From Staphylococcus sp. CAG:324 (GTDB lineage Bacteria > Bacillota_I > Bacilli_A > ML615J-28 > CAG-313): a stretch of 63,888 nt of DNA. The notes under the pieces were generated by a model that made no database searches, was not told the origin of the DNA, and saw nothing but the letters and a program-made list of their open reading frames with translations. The translations under genes were made by a program, and so were the position numbers. Location of the stretch: assembly GCA_000433035.1 (NCBI GenBank), contig FR890804.1, positions 1 through 63,888 on the forward strand. The letters run 5' to 3'. Shown here one piece after another: positions 52,623 through 62,124 of this stretch (position 1 is the first letter of the stretch; every line of letters begins with the position of its first letter).

Positions 52623-53478
52623 TACTTTTTCTTTTTCAATTGCTAATTGTTCTCGTAAATATTCTATTTGTTTTGTAAGATTGATGATTTCAATATTGTA
52701 TTTTTATTTATCTCCATTTATATCCATTCTCGTATTAATAGTAACATCTCTTAATCTATTTAATTCTGTTATTTGATGTTGGATAGCATAAATGTCTGTA
52801 TTTGCTTTTTTTCCTGTCATAACTGATTCTAAATTGGACATCATAATTTCAATGATTTCATCTTGACATTCAATGGCTTGACTAATCGCTTTACAAATAG
52901 ATTGTTGCAAATCTTCTTCTTTAATTGTGATGGATTGATTACAATACTTCTTTCTATGTTCTACACAATTTGAACATCTCCATACTTTTTGATTCACACC
53001 CTTTAGTTTCCAAGTTCTTCTTTAATATGGACTTCCACAACAACCACACACTGATAAATCCGTTAATGCATATTTACCACTATACTTTGAAAATCCTATT
53101 TTCCTACTACTTGATACTTCAGTCTTTCCGCTTCTTCTTGCGATTTCTTTTTGTACCTCTTTAAAAGTATGTTTATCTATAATTGTGAGATGATTATTTA
53201 AAATTAAATATTTGGGTAGTTCTCCATGATTTTTCTTCGATTTTTTATTAATACAATTATCAATATAACTTTTATGAAGAATAATATTGCCACTATATTT
53301 TTCATTTGTTAAAATACTTTTGATTGTTCTTTTATTCCATATAGTATTTCCTCGATAAGTAAGAATTTTATTTTCTTCTAAATATGTTTTAATTTGATCT
53401 AAGCTATTTTTATCTAAATACATTTGATAAATCTTTTTAATTGTTATAGCTTCTTCTTCTACAATTTGAGGATTTCCT
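52623..53478 (-). pseudogene. large serine recombinase relic, C-terminal half
   Basis: In one frame from about 53478: GNPQIVEEEAITIKKIYQMY, IWNKRTIKSILTNEKYSGN, HLTIIDKHTFKEVQKEIARR, the zinc-ribbon CGCCGSPY, then an in-frame TAA at 53020-53022, then RRTWKLKGVNQKVWRCSNC and a helical part to 52704. A frame change there leads to IEIINLTKQIEYLREQLAIE and a stop near 52623. These are the recombinase, zinc-ribbon and coiled-coil parts of a transposon-type serine recombinase. The N-terminal catalytic resolvase domain is missing. It is dead, and marks an old mobile element. Confidence 0.85.
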
Positions 53479-53528
53479 TATATTATATCCAAAAAAATTA
53501 GACTATTAATTTACTTTTTTTATTCTTT

Positions 53529-53696
53529 TAAAAGTTCGAACCTCATTTAACTTAAAAAAATGCAAAAATATAGCCTCGATTATAAATCCTATTTTACACC
53601 ATTTTTGAACAACTCCAATAACTAAAAAAGCCCTAAAATACTTACGTTTTTTAGGACTTTAAAGGCAAAATAGCCTTTTTAGGCTTTATTAAATGT
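53529..53696 (-). repeat. dispersed intergenic repeat, copy 2
   Basis: Tandem to copy 3 with about 30 bases between them. It shares nearly all of CCTCGATTATAAATCCTA, TTTTACACCATTTTTG, AACTAAAAAAGCCCTAAAAT and the two hairpins with copies 1 and 3. Confidence 0.75.
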
Positions 53697-53728
53697 CTTA
53701 TAAAGCCTAAAAAGCTATTTCAAAAAAA

Positions 53729-53911
53729 TTCATCTTAAAAAGTCAATTAAGAGTTCAAGACCTATTAAATCTAGAAAAAGACAAAAATATAACCTCGATT
53801 ATAAATCCTACTTTAGACCATTTTTGGGCAACTCCAACAACTAAAAAAGCCCTAAAATACTTACGTTTTTTAGGACTTTAAAGGCAAAATAGCCTTTTAG
53901 GCTTTATTACA
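53729..53911 (-). repeat. dispersed intergenic repeat, copy 3, at the 3' end of tRNA-Leu
   Basis: Very close to copy 1: TCAATTAAGAGTTCAAGACC, CTTTAGACCATTTTTGG, CAACTCCAACAACTAAAAAA and the GCCCTAAAA...TTTTTAGGAC hairpin match. Like copy 1 it begins directly after a tRNA CCA end when read on the minus strand, and would supply the tRNA terminator. Confidence 0.8.
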
Positions 53912-53998
53912 TGGTGCAATCGATGAGACTCGAACTCACACGTCCATTTGAACACTACCCCCTCAAAGTAGCGCGTCTACCTATTCCGCCACGATTGC
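53912..53998 (-). tRNA. tRNA-Leu (anticodon GAG)
   Basis: A class II tRNA of 87 bases with a long variable arm. Acceptor GCAATCG/CGATTGC, anticodon stem CTACT/GGTAG with loop TTGAGGG (GAG), T arm GAGTTCGAGTCTC, and encoded CCA. It borders the decayed island on its 3' side. Confidence 0.92.
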
Positions 53999-54003
53999 AT
54001 AAA

Positions 54004-54026
54004 CAATTTTCTATTTAAGAAAATTG
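54004..54026 (-). other. hairpin between the thioesterase gene and tRNA-Leu
   Basis: CAATTTTCT pairs with AGAAAATTG around a 5-base loop, 5 bases ahead of the mature tRNA. It mirrors the gltX/tRNA-Glu arrangement. On the minus strand only TTTA follows, a weak terminator at best. Confidence 0.45.
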
Positions 54027-54515
54027 CTAATTAATTTCAGTAACATCATCTGGATAGTATGTGTTAACTTCACTATGAATATCATCACTTGCTATTTGGG
54101 CAAGAGGTAATTTTATATATGTTACTTCTGCCTCTGCCAAAATATTTCCATCCATATCATAAATTTTTGCATCACCAACAAATCCTCTTTTAGTATTTTT
54201 AATAATTTTACCAACTGCTTTCAATTTAACATCATACAGAACAATTTTTCTAAATTTAACTTTTAAATCCATTGTGACACCCCATGTTGTTGGTTCTGTA
54301 ATCCAGATAGCTCTTCCTGCAACTTCATCTAACATAGCGGTAATCAAACCACCATGAGTACGCCCAGGATAACTTTGATGTATTGATTTGTATTCAAAAA
54401 TACTTACTAAACTACCATCTTCCATCTCATAAAATGGTGCTTTTAGTCCAAAAGGATTATCCATTCCACAAATGTAACACATTTTACTATTTGTTTGCTT
54501 TTTTAAAACCTTCAT
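54027..54515 (-). CDS. PaaI-type hotdog thioesterase
   Basis: A 162-residue hotdog-fold protein. CYICGMDNPFGLKAPFY near residue 13 and RTHGGLITAMLDEVAGRAIW (HGG with the conserved Asp/Glu helix) are typical of acyl-CoA thioesterases of the PaaI group. The substrate is unknown. tRNA-Leu follows after 28 bases, without an obvious promoter of its own. Confidence 0.9.
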   Translation of the reverse strand: MKVLKKQTNSKMCYICGMDNPFGLKAPFYEMEDGSLVSIFEYKSIHQSYPGRTHGGLITAMLDEVAGRAIWITEPTTWGVTMDLKVKFRKIVLYDVKLKAVGKIIKNTKRGFVGDAKIYDMDGNILAEAEVTYIKLPLAQIASDDIHSEVNTYYPDDVTEIN

Positions 54516-54579
54516 CTTTTAACCTCTATGTATTAATTTACAATTTTTTTCGTATGATAGAATATAGGAGGGATTTCAT

Positions 54580-54876
54580 TTGAACAATAATTACGAAGAA
54601 TTCAAAGAAGCTGTCAAATCCTTCTCCAACTGGTTAGATTCCATCCCACCTTATGAATATAGTTTGACCGGTGTTATCATAGCATATATTATAGCACCAA
54701 ATCTAACAAATAATGCCCAAAATGCTTTTGGAAATTGGCTAGAACTAGTTGGACAAATTATTTTAACTATTTCTGCTCAAGCAAGTGCAACACCCGAGAC
54801 GGGTCAATATAATCGACTACTTGCAGACGTTGAAAATCTAAAAGCAGAAATTGAAAGATTAAAAAATAGAAATTAA
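54580..54876 (+). CDS. small membrane-associated protein with C-terminal coiled coil
   Basis: A 98-residue protein. An acidic/aromatic start is followed by two hydrophobic stretches (TGVIIAYIIAPNL and LVGQIILTISAQASA) and a heptad-like end (LLADVENLKAEIERLKNR). The start is TTG at 54580 with AGGAGG about 9 bases ahead; no ATG lies nearby in frame. No family recognised. It is a lone plus-strand gene, convergent with the TPR gene. Confidence 0.65.
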   Translation: MNNNYEEFKEAVKSFSNWLDSIPPYEYSLTGVIIAYIIAPNLTNNAQNAFGNWLELVGQIILTISAQASATPETGQYNRLLADVENLKAEIERLKNRN

Positions 54877-56771
54877 ATATTTTTCCAATAAGGTAACGAA
54901 GCCTTTTGATAAATATTCTCATTATAATATTTTATTTCGTTTTTATCATATTCGTCCATATCTAATAATAATTCATCTAATTTATTACTTTTTATTTTCA
55001 ACTTATTTATCACTTGCGATAATAAAACAATTCTTGATATTTCATAACGATAAAAAGGATAATTTTCCTCTAACATTTCTTTTGCAAATTCTCCACTAAA
55101 TCTTTCATCGTTTAATAGATAAAAATATGCATAAAAATAAACAATATGCGAACAAGTATATTTTCCACTTTTGTTAATTACTGATAAAATAATATTTTTA
55201 GCCTCATCTATCTCTACATCAGTACCAATCCCACTAATTTTAGCATAAGCATAATATCCATAAGCGCAATCACAATCGGGTTCTATCACTTTTTTTATTT
55301 TCTCATAAGCCTTTTGGTAATAATGAAAAGCCTTTTGATTATTATTAGATAATTCTAAACATCTCGCATATAGGCTTAACGTACAAGAATCATCTCCATA
55401 CTCATTCAGACATTGTTCAATTATTTTTTTGCCCTTTTTCAAATTTTGATGATAACCATTTTCTTGGTAAATATATCTAATAGCAACCTTTCGCTTAGAC
55501 CACACTGAATCACCTTGTAGTGCATTCTTTTCATTTTTTTTAATAATTTTATTCATTTTTTTAGAATTTGTATAATTACAAATAGAATCATAGTATTCAA
55601 GTTCATCAATATATCCTAATTCATAAGCTTGATAATAGTACTTGATAATTTCATCATATGGTTTATTTATTCTCAATGCTGTTTCCGCAAGATTAAAATA
55701 AATTATTCCTTCTGCTCTTGTTTGAATAATCGTTTGTAAAAATTGATAGTTATCCTCTTCCCTTTTTAACATTCGATTCACTTTTAAAATATCAAGCATA
55801 ATCCCATTGTTAGGAAATAATTCATAAGCTTCACGAAAACAATTGAGTGTCATTTCTATTTTATTACTATCCATATCTAGTAATAATGCACCTTCCATAT
55901 ACTTCAATTTCCAAGATTGATGATTATGAAGATAAGGAATGATTAAATCTAAAGCTTTTTGATACTCTTTAGCATCATCATATACTTTAACCTTTTCCAT
56001 AATCATATCTTCCTCATTGACTTCAGTTTTCATCGTATCAATTATTTCTAAAGCTTTAGTATAATCTTTTTTAATGGTATATCCCTCAATCAATAAAGTT
56101 TTGACTGAATAATCGTGCTCCTCATATTGTAAACATATTTCAGCATTATAAATAGCCTCATCAACTAAAGCAATATGATCTGTTTTATAATACTTTTTCA
56201 TTGCTAAACGAGCCTTTAAATAGTATACAACTCCACTATGACCGAAACTACTTACAAGATGATCAATTTCCTGAGAAGCCTCGTCAAATTTTTCTAAAGA
56301 AATCAAAATATCACATTTGCAAATTAGATAATCCAGTTCCTCTTCTAACTCCTTATCCTTTAAGCATTCATTGATCATTTTCAAGGCTTCTTCTAAATCC
56401 TCATCGTTTCCTCTTCTAGCATAAGCCCTAGATAACGCAAAATAAATCTCATTAGCAAATGGTGTATCATTTATAATGGCCAATTTTCCATATTTTATAA
56501 CCTCATCTATCATATCTAATTCATCATAAACAAGAGTAAGAAAAGAATATGAAATTTTAGCATATTTTGTTTTTTTATTGATTAACTCTTTCAAATCATT
56601 AATAGTATTTTCAAAATGTTCTTTTAAGCGCGAAATATCAATCATAGCCCTACTATATCTAGCATCATTTTCTAATGCCTTATCACCAATAAGATTTGAA
56701 AAGGCTTCATACGCTTCTTTATATTTTTCCTCTTCAACTAATTGAAAAGCTTTTATTATGTCATTCATCAT
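54873..56771 (-). CDS. TPR-repeat protein
   Basis: A 632-residue soluble protein made almost wholly of helical hairpins. TPR-type units are visible along its length (KYKEAYEAFSNLIGDKAL, KFDEASQEIDHLVSSFG, DYTKALEIIDTMKTEV, EYQKALDLIIPYL, NNQKAFHYYQKAYEKI), with Sel1-like spacing in the last third (YGYYAYAKISGIGTDVEIDE). No catalytic domain, signal peptide or membrane segment is visible. It lies 5 bases after smpB, so it is part of the rnr-smpB operon; it may be a scaffold for RNA or protein quality control, which is a guess from position. Confidence 0.85.
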   Translation of the reverse strand: MMNDIIKAFQLVEEEKYKEAYEAFSNLIGDKALENDARYSRAMIDISRLKEHFENTINDLKELINKKTKYAKISYSFLTLVYDELDMIDEVIKYGKLAIINDTPFANEIYFALSRAYARRGNDEDLEEALKMINECLKDKELEEELDYLICKCDILISLEKFDEASQEIDHLVSSFGHSGVVYYLKARLAMKKYYKTDHIALVDEAIYNAEICLQYEEHDYSVKTLLIEGYTIKKDYTKALEIIDTMKTEVNEEDMIMEKVKVYDDAKEYQKALDLIIPYLHNHQSWKLKYMEGALLLDMDSNKIEMTLNCFREAYELFPNNGIMLDILKVNRMLKREEDNYQFLQTIIQTRAEGIIYFNLAETALRINKPYDEIIKYYYQAYELGYIDELEYYDSICNYTNSKKMNKIIKKNEKNALQGDSVWSKRKVAIRYIYQENGYHQNLKKGKKIIEQCLNEYGDDSCTLSLYARCLELSNNNQKAFHYYQKAYEKIKKVIEPDCDCAYGYYAYAKISGIGTDVEIDEAKNIILSVINKSGKYTCSHIVYFYAYFYLLNDERFSGEFAKEMLEENYPFYRYEISRIVLLSQVINKLKIKSNKLDELLLDMDEYDKNEIKYYNENIYQKASLPYWKNI

Positions 56772-56776
56772 ATCAC

Positions 56777-57226
56777 CTAATATTTTTTCATTTCCATTTC
56801 ATGGTCTTTTTTCTTCAAATCTTCACGTTTATCATAAAGTTTTTTACCTCTTGCCAAAGCAATTTCAATTTTGGCTAAACCATTTTTTAAATAAATTTTA
56901 GTTGGAATAATCGTATAACCATCTTTAGCTATTTTAGTTGTTAATCTAACAATTTCAATTTTATGCATTAATAATTTTCTTGTTTGATCAGGACGATGAT
57001 TGAAGAGATTTCCCATTTCATATTTTGAAATATTCATACCATTTATAAAAATTTCACCATATTTAATATAACAAAAACTATCTTGTAAATTAACTTTACC
57101 ATTTCTAATGGCCTTGATTTCAGTACCAGTTAAAACAATTCCACATTCATATTTTTCATCAATAAAATAATCATGAAATGCTTTTTTATTTTGAGAAATA
57201 ATTTTTTCTAACGCATTATTTGCCAT
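56777..57226 (-). CDS. smpB: SsrA-binding protein SmpB
   Basis: A 149-residue SmpB, partner of tmRNA in rescuing stalled ribosomes. DYFIDEKYECGIVLTGTEIK, SFCYIKYGEIFINGMNIS and the basic tail starting ARGKKLYDKREDLKKKD are typical. It lies one base beyond the rnr stop, the usual arrangement. The tmRNA gene itself is not in this window. Confidence 0.97.
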   Translation of the reverse strand: MANNALEKIISQNKKAFHDYFIDEKYECGIVLTGTEIKAIRNGKVNLQDSFCYIKYGEIFINGMNISKYEMGNLFNHRPDQTRKLLMHKIEIVRLTTKIAKDGYTIIPTKIYLKNGLAKIEIALARGKKLYDKREDLKKKDHEMEMKKY

Positions 57227-57227
57227 T

Positions 57228-59381
57228 TCATTTGTCCTTCCTTAAAAGTCTAAATTCAACTGCTCTTTTCTCCAAATTCGTTTTTATCACTCGCACAATT
57301 ACTTTATCACCAATTTGATAAACCTTACGAGTTTTTTCTCCTTTTACTCTTCCTTTTAATTCATCAATTTCATAATAATCATCAGTCATTTGATTATATT
57401 TTACTAAACCTTCTACTGTATTGTCAAGCATAATATATAGTCCATATTGCGTGATTGAAGAAAGAATTCCTTTAAAGGTTTCACCAATAAAATTGCTCAT
57501 ATACTCGGTTTTCTTCAAATCCACACAATCTCTTTCTAACACTTCTGCTTTTCTTTCAGTTAAACTAGCCTGAATAGCAGATTTATTTACTTTTTCCATA
57601 AAATAAGAGACAGGATTTGTAGCAAACGTTTCTTTTTTTCCAAGCATAAATTCTTTGATTAAACGATGCACAAGCAAATCTGGATATCTTCTAATTGGTG
57701 AAGTAAAGTGTGTATAGCAGTTACTTGCTAGACCAAAATGACCTATATTGGTCTCTTGATATTTAGCCTTTGTCATACTTCTAATCATTAGTCTAGAAAC
57801 AATAGCATCTTTAATTTTCTCACTTTTAGTTCTCGTTTCATTTTCCATATCAAGTAAAATTTGTTGAAGAGTTTTTGGTAAAGCTTTTTTGTTTTTTATT
57901 TTCATATCATAACCAAATTGGTCTAATGCTAGAAGAAGTCTTGTAAGTTTTTCATCCTTCGGTTCTTCATGAACACGATAAATGAAAGGTACATCAAGCC
58001 ATGTCATTGCTTGAGCAACTGTTTCATTAGCAACTAGCATAAATTCTTCAATTAATTTTTCAGCAGTTCTTCTTATTCGAACCTCTATTTGTATAACTTT
58101 ACCATTTTCATCTAAGATAAGTTTAGGTTCTAATGATTCAAATTCAAAAGAACCTCTTTTCAATCGCATATTATTAAGAATTTTAGCTAATTCTTCCATA
58201 TTTTGTAAAAGAGGAACAATATCTTGATATTTAGAAATCAATTCTTTATCATTATCTTCTAAAATTTGATTGACAGCAGTATAAGTCATTCGATGATTGC
58301 TATGAATTATTGCTTCAAATATCTCATAATTGACAACTTTACCACTACTATCTATTTCCATCTCGCAAGCCATTACTAACCTATCCACTTTTTCATTCAA
58401 AGAACATATGCCATTAGATAGTTTTTTAGGAAGCATTGGAATAACCCGATCTGGTAAATAAACACTAGTTCCTCTTTCATATGCTTCTATATCAAGAAAA
58501 GATTGTTCTTTAACATAGTTAGCCACATCGGCAATATAAACCCCTAGTAAATAATGACCATTATCTAATTTTTCAACACAAATAGCATCATCTAAATCCT
58601 TCGCATCATCACCATCTATTGTAATAATGGGTTTATTCCTTAAATCCCTTCTTTTAGGATTTTTAGTCATTTCTTCATTGGCATTTATACTAGTAGGAAT
58701 TACTTGAAGTTCTTCAACCGCCTCATTTGAAAATTCAGTTCTAATATTTTTAGCTAAAACTAATCCAGTTATATCTAATCCTGGTAAATTTTTATTTCCA
58801 TACGATTTTATGATTACTCCATCTGCTGTATGATTTTGACAAAATGTATCAATTTTAACCTTTACGATATCTCCACTAACAGCATGATTGATATCTTCTT
58901 TTTTAACAAAAACTTGTAAATGGATTTTATAATCAAGAGGTTTAACAACATATTTACCATGATATTTACTAATAATACCAACTAATTCCGTATTATTTCT
59001 TTTAACAATTTCTAAAACTTCACCTTCAAGCCGTCCTTTAGAATCAAAATTGTATTTGACCATAACTTCATCATAAGTTAGTGCTCCGTTTAAAGCACTA
59101 TATGGAATAAAAATACTACCATATTCAGTATCTAAAAAAGCAAAGCCAGCATCTTTTACATCAATAATCCCATATGCTATATTAAAATATGCCAAAGGTG
59201 CAAATTGACCTTTAGAATTATAAATTATTAACTTTTCATCGACCATTTGATTTAATGTTTTAGCAAGCAAAGTAAAATCGCTAGCCGAATTAAGATTTAA
59301 CAGATTATACAATTCATCAATATTTAAAGGTAAATAATCCTTTTTATTCATTATATCTAAAATTTGATTTTTCATAATCAT
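57228..59381 (-). CDS. rnr: ribonuclease R
   Basis: A 717-residue RNase II/R family exonuclease: N-terminal winged helix (about 1-65), cold-shock-like domains (about 70-220), RNB catalytic domain (about 245-575, with TIDGDDAKDLDDAI, the Asp set that binds magnesium) and S1 domain (about 630-715). It degrades structured RNA and tmRNA-tagged messages, in line with smpB next to it. GGAG is 4 bases ahead of the first ATG and 10 ahead of the third codon (also ATG), so the start is uncertain by two residues. Confidence 0.96.
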   Translation of the reverse strand: MIMKNQILDIMNKKDYLPLNIDELYNLLNLNSASDFTLLAKTLNQMVDEKLIIYNSKGQFAPLAYFNIAYGIIDVKDAGFAFLDTEYGSIFIPYSALNGALTYDEVMVKYNFDSKGRLEGEVLEIVKRNNTELVGIISKYHGKYVVKPLDYKIHLQVFVKKEDINHAVSGDIVKVKIDTFCQNHTADGVIIKSYGNKNLPGLDITGLVLAKNIRTEFSNEAVEELQVIPTSINANEEMTKNPKRRDLRNKPIITIDGDDAKDLDDAICVEKLDNGHYLLGVYIADVANYVKEQSFLDIEAYERGTSVYLPDRVIPMLPKKLSNGICSLNEKVDRLVMACEMEIDSSGKVVNYEIFEAIIHSNHRMTYTAVNQILEDNDKELISKYQDIVPLLQNMEELAKILNNMRLKRGSFEFESLEPKLILDENGKVIQIEVRIRRTAEKLIEEFMLVANETVAQAMTWLDVPFIYRVHEEPKDEKLTRLLLALDQFGYDMKIKNKKALPKTLQQILLDMENETRTKSEKIKDAIVSRLMIRSMTKAKYQETNIGHFGLASNCYTHFTSPIRRYPDLLVHRLIKEFMLGKKETFATNPVSYFMEKVNKSAIQASLTERKAEVLERDCVDLKKTEYMSNFIGETFKGILSSITQYGLYIMLDNTVEGLVKYNQMTDDYYEIDELKGRVKGEKTRKVYQIGDKVIVRVIKTNLEKRAVEFRLLRKDK

Positions 59382-59401
59382 AAATCTCCTTTTTAAAATA
59401 A

Positions 59402-59424
59402 AAAGGGCACTTTATTGGCCCTTT
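59402..59424 (-). terminator. terminator between secG and rnr
   Basis: AAAGGGC pairs with GCCCTTT; on the minus strand TTTTATTTT follows. Some read-through from secG to rnr is likely, as in other Firmicutes. Confidence 0.7.
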
Positions 59425-59430
59425 GTGATT

Positions 59431-59667
59431 TTATAGTTTTGGTAAAATTACTACAACAATTGCGACAACAAAAAAAACAATTGAAAGAACTGTTGTAATT
59501 TGATTAATAACTTTTTCAGCACCTCTTTGTTTCTGCTTTGCCATTTCTGATTTTGCCCCTGAAAATGCACTAGATGCATCATCTTTTGAGTTTTGTAATA
59601 CAATAATTAGCGTTAAAGCCAAAGAGATAACTAATAATAAATAATCATACCAATGCATTGCACCCAT
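59431..59667 (-). CDS. secG: preprotein translocase subunit SecG
   Basis: A 78-residue SecG with two membrane helices (about 6-24 and 56-76) and the conserved linker SSAFSGAKSE. It assists the SecYE channel. AGGAGG ahead supports the first ATG. It lies ahead of rnr and smpB in the classic Firmicute order. Confidence 0.93.
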   Translation of the reverse strand: MGAMHWYDYLLLVISLALTLIIVLQNSKDDASSAFSGAKSEMAKQKQRGAEKVINQITTVLSIVFFVVAIVVVILPKL

Positions 59668-59760
59668 ATACGTGGCCTCCTATTTGACATTTTAATATAT
59701 ACTAAACAACGTAAATGTATTATATCATAAAATTCATTTTAATTCTACTAATTTACTAAT

Positions 59761-62079
59761 TTATTTTTTTATAGCATATTTAACAACGTCATCAACACTT
59801 TCAACGGGAATAATATTTAGACTATTTTTGACACTATCTGGTACTTCTTCCAAATCTTTGGTATTATCTTTAGGAATTAAAATGGTTTTAAGTCCACTTC
59901 TATGTGCCGCAATAGATTTTTCTCGTAATCCTCCAATTGGTAAAACTCTACCTCTTAGCGTAACCTCGCCTGTCATTCCTACACAATGATCAACTTTTTT
60001 ACCATTAAAGGTTGAAATAATTGCTGTAGCAATTGTAATACCTGCAGATGGACCATCTTTAGGAATTGCCCCTTCTGGTACATGAATATGTAAATCACTT
60101 TGTTTAAAAACATCAGGATTAATATCAAACTTTTCAGCATTTGTTTTAACATAACTTAAAGCAGCTTGGGCAGATTCTTTCATTACATCACCAAGTTTAC
60201 CTGTTAGAACAAGTCTACCTTCACCTTTATAATGAGTTGCCTCCACTGACAAAGTATCACCACCAAATTGAGTATAAGCAAGTCCTGTAACAACACCTAT
60301 TTGATCTAATTCTTCAGTCATATTATGAGTATATTTTGGTCTTCCTAAAAATTCTTCAATATTATCAACTGTAATATCAACTTTGTCTAAATGATCAATC
60401 AAAATTGTTTTTATGGCTTTGCGAACTAAAGTTCCAATCATTCTTTCTAATTCACGAACTCCTGCTTCTCGAGTATACTCTTGAATAATTTTATAAATCG
60501 CTTGATCACTAATTGTAAAGGATGCTTCATCTAATCCATTATTTAACAATTGTTTTTTAACAAGATGACGTTTGGCAATTTCAAACTTCTCATACTCAGT
60601 ATAACTAGATACTTCTACAATTTCAAGTCTATCTCGCAAAGGTGCAGGTATATTTCCTAAATAGTTTGCTGTAGCAATGAAAAAAACATTTGATAAATCA
60701 TAAGGTTCTTCAAGATAATGATCGCTAAAATAGCGATTTTGTTCTGAATCTAAAACTTCTAACATTGCACTAGTTGGATCACCTTTATAGTCACTAGACA
60801 TTTTATCAATTTCATCTAAAAGAAAAACGGGATTATTTGTACCTGCTTTGGCCATTGATTGTAAAATTCTTCCAGGCAAAGCTCCAAGATATGTTCTTCT
60901 ATGCCCCCTAATTTCTGATTCATCTTTGACACCACCTAAGGCTTGTTTAACAAATTGTTTATTTAAAGCCTTGGCAATACTTCTTGCAAGTGAAGTTTTA
61001 CCAACACCAGGAGGACCTACTAAACATAAAATGGTCTGAGGATTTTTATGATTCATTATTTTGACCGCTAAATATTCTAAAATTCGGTCTTTTACTAAAT
61101 CAAGTCCATAGTGATCTTTATCTAATTCAGCTTTGGCAATATTGATATCCTCACAATCAACTGATTGCTTACTCCAAGGAAGTTCAATCATAAAATCTAA
61201 ATATTTACGAATTACCCCTGATTCAGGTGAACTACCAGGCATCGAAACATATCTATTCAGTTCAATAAGAGCCTTTTCTTCAATAGTTTTAGGCATACCG
61301 GCAGACTGAATTTTTTTCCTAAGTTCATCTATTTCATTTTCACGTTTTGCTTTTTCGCCAAGTTCTTCTTGAATTGCCTTCATTTTCTCACGCAAATAGT
61401 ATTCTTTTTGCGATTCGCTTATACTTTTTTTTACTTCATTTTCAATTTTAGTTTCTAATTCTTTAAACATTTGTTGCTTATATAAATCTTCTAAAAGTGA
61501 GGAAAGACGACTGGTAATGTCTAATTCAAATAAATATTTTAATTTTGACGACAAATCAATATTTAAATTGTGAGCAACAATATCTGTAAACTCATCATAA
61601 CTTACAGCTTTACTTAAAAGATTATTATTTTCTTTAGTCAAAACAACATCCAATCCTGTTTTAATCATAAATTTTTTAATTAAACCATATGTAGCATCAT
61701 CCTTAATGTTATCAGATGATATAGATGGAGTTGTCACGATATCAACTAAAAATCCTGTTGATGAAGTTAAGAAACCCTTAATATCGCATCTTACAATAGT
61801 CTGAAATTTAACTCTTCTAGTTCCACTAGGACTTGTCATATTCAGTGCGATTTTAGCCACTACAGCTCGTCTATAAAAATCATTTTCAGTAAAATTTGTT
61901 TTATTTTTTTCAGGAACTAATAATACTAAATAATTCTTATATTGTTCTGCTACTTTCAAAATTTTTAAATCTATATCATTATTAAAATCAACTCGAACTT
62001 CATTATTAGGTAGTGGAACAAAATCCTTAATAACAATTCCTGGCAATTGAGCATCAATTTTTTCTAATCGATTAAACAT
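59761..62079 (-). CDS. lon: ATP-dependent protease Lon
   Basis: A 772-residue LonA protease: N-terminal substrate domain (about 10-200), coiled middle, AAA+ ATPase (GPPGVGKTSLARSI near residue 352 and FLLDEIDKM) and Ser-Lys protease domain (PKDGPSAGIT near residue 673 and the Lys further on). It removes damaged and regulatory proteins. It follows clpX by 45 bases; AGAAAGGATG precedes the ATG. Confidence 0.97.
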   Translation of the reverse strand: MFNRLEKIDAQLPGIVIKDFVPLPNNEVRVDFNNDIDLKILKVAEQYKNYLVLLVPEKNKTNFTENDFYRRAVVAKIALNMTSPSGTRRVKFQTIVRCDIKGFLTSSTGFLVDIVTTPSISSDNIKDDATYGLIKKFMIKTGLDVVLTKENNNLLSKAVSYDEFTDIVAHNLNIDLSSKLKYLFELDITSRLSSLLEDLYKQQMFKELETKIENEVKKSISESQKEYYLREKMKAIQEELGEKAKRENEIDELRKKIQSAGMPKTIEEKALIELNRYVSMPGSSPESGVIRKYLDFMIELPWSKQSVDCEDINIAKAELDKDHYGLDLVKDRILEYLAVKIMNHKNPQTILCLVGPPGVGKTSLARSIAKALNKQFVKQALGGVKDESEIRGHRRTYLGALPGRILQSMAKAGTNNPVFLLDEIDKMSSDYKGDPTSAMLEVLDSEQNRYFSDHYLEEPYDLSNVFFIATANYLGNIPAPLRDRLEIVEVSSYTEYEKFEIAKRHLVKKQLLNNGLDEASFTISDQAIYKIIQEYTREAGVRELERMIGTLVRKAIKTILIDHLDKVDITVDNIEEFLGRPKYTHNMTEELDQIGVVTGLAYTQFGGDTLSVEATHYKGEGRLVLTGKLGDVMKESAQAALSYVKTNAEKFDINPDVFKQSDLHIHVPEGAIPKDGPSAGITIATAIISTFNGKKVDHCVGMTGEVTLRGRVLPIGGLREKSIAAHRSGLKTILIPKDNTKDLEEVPDSVKNSLNIIPVESVDDVVKYAIKK

Positions 62080-62124
62080 TTTATCATCCTTTCTAAAAAT
62101 TTAAAATAACTTAAATTTTTTATT

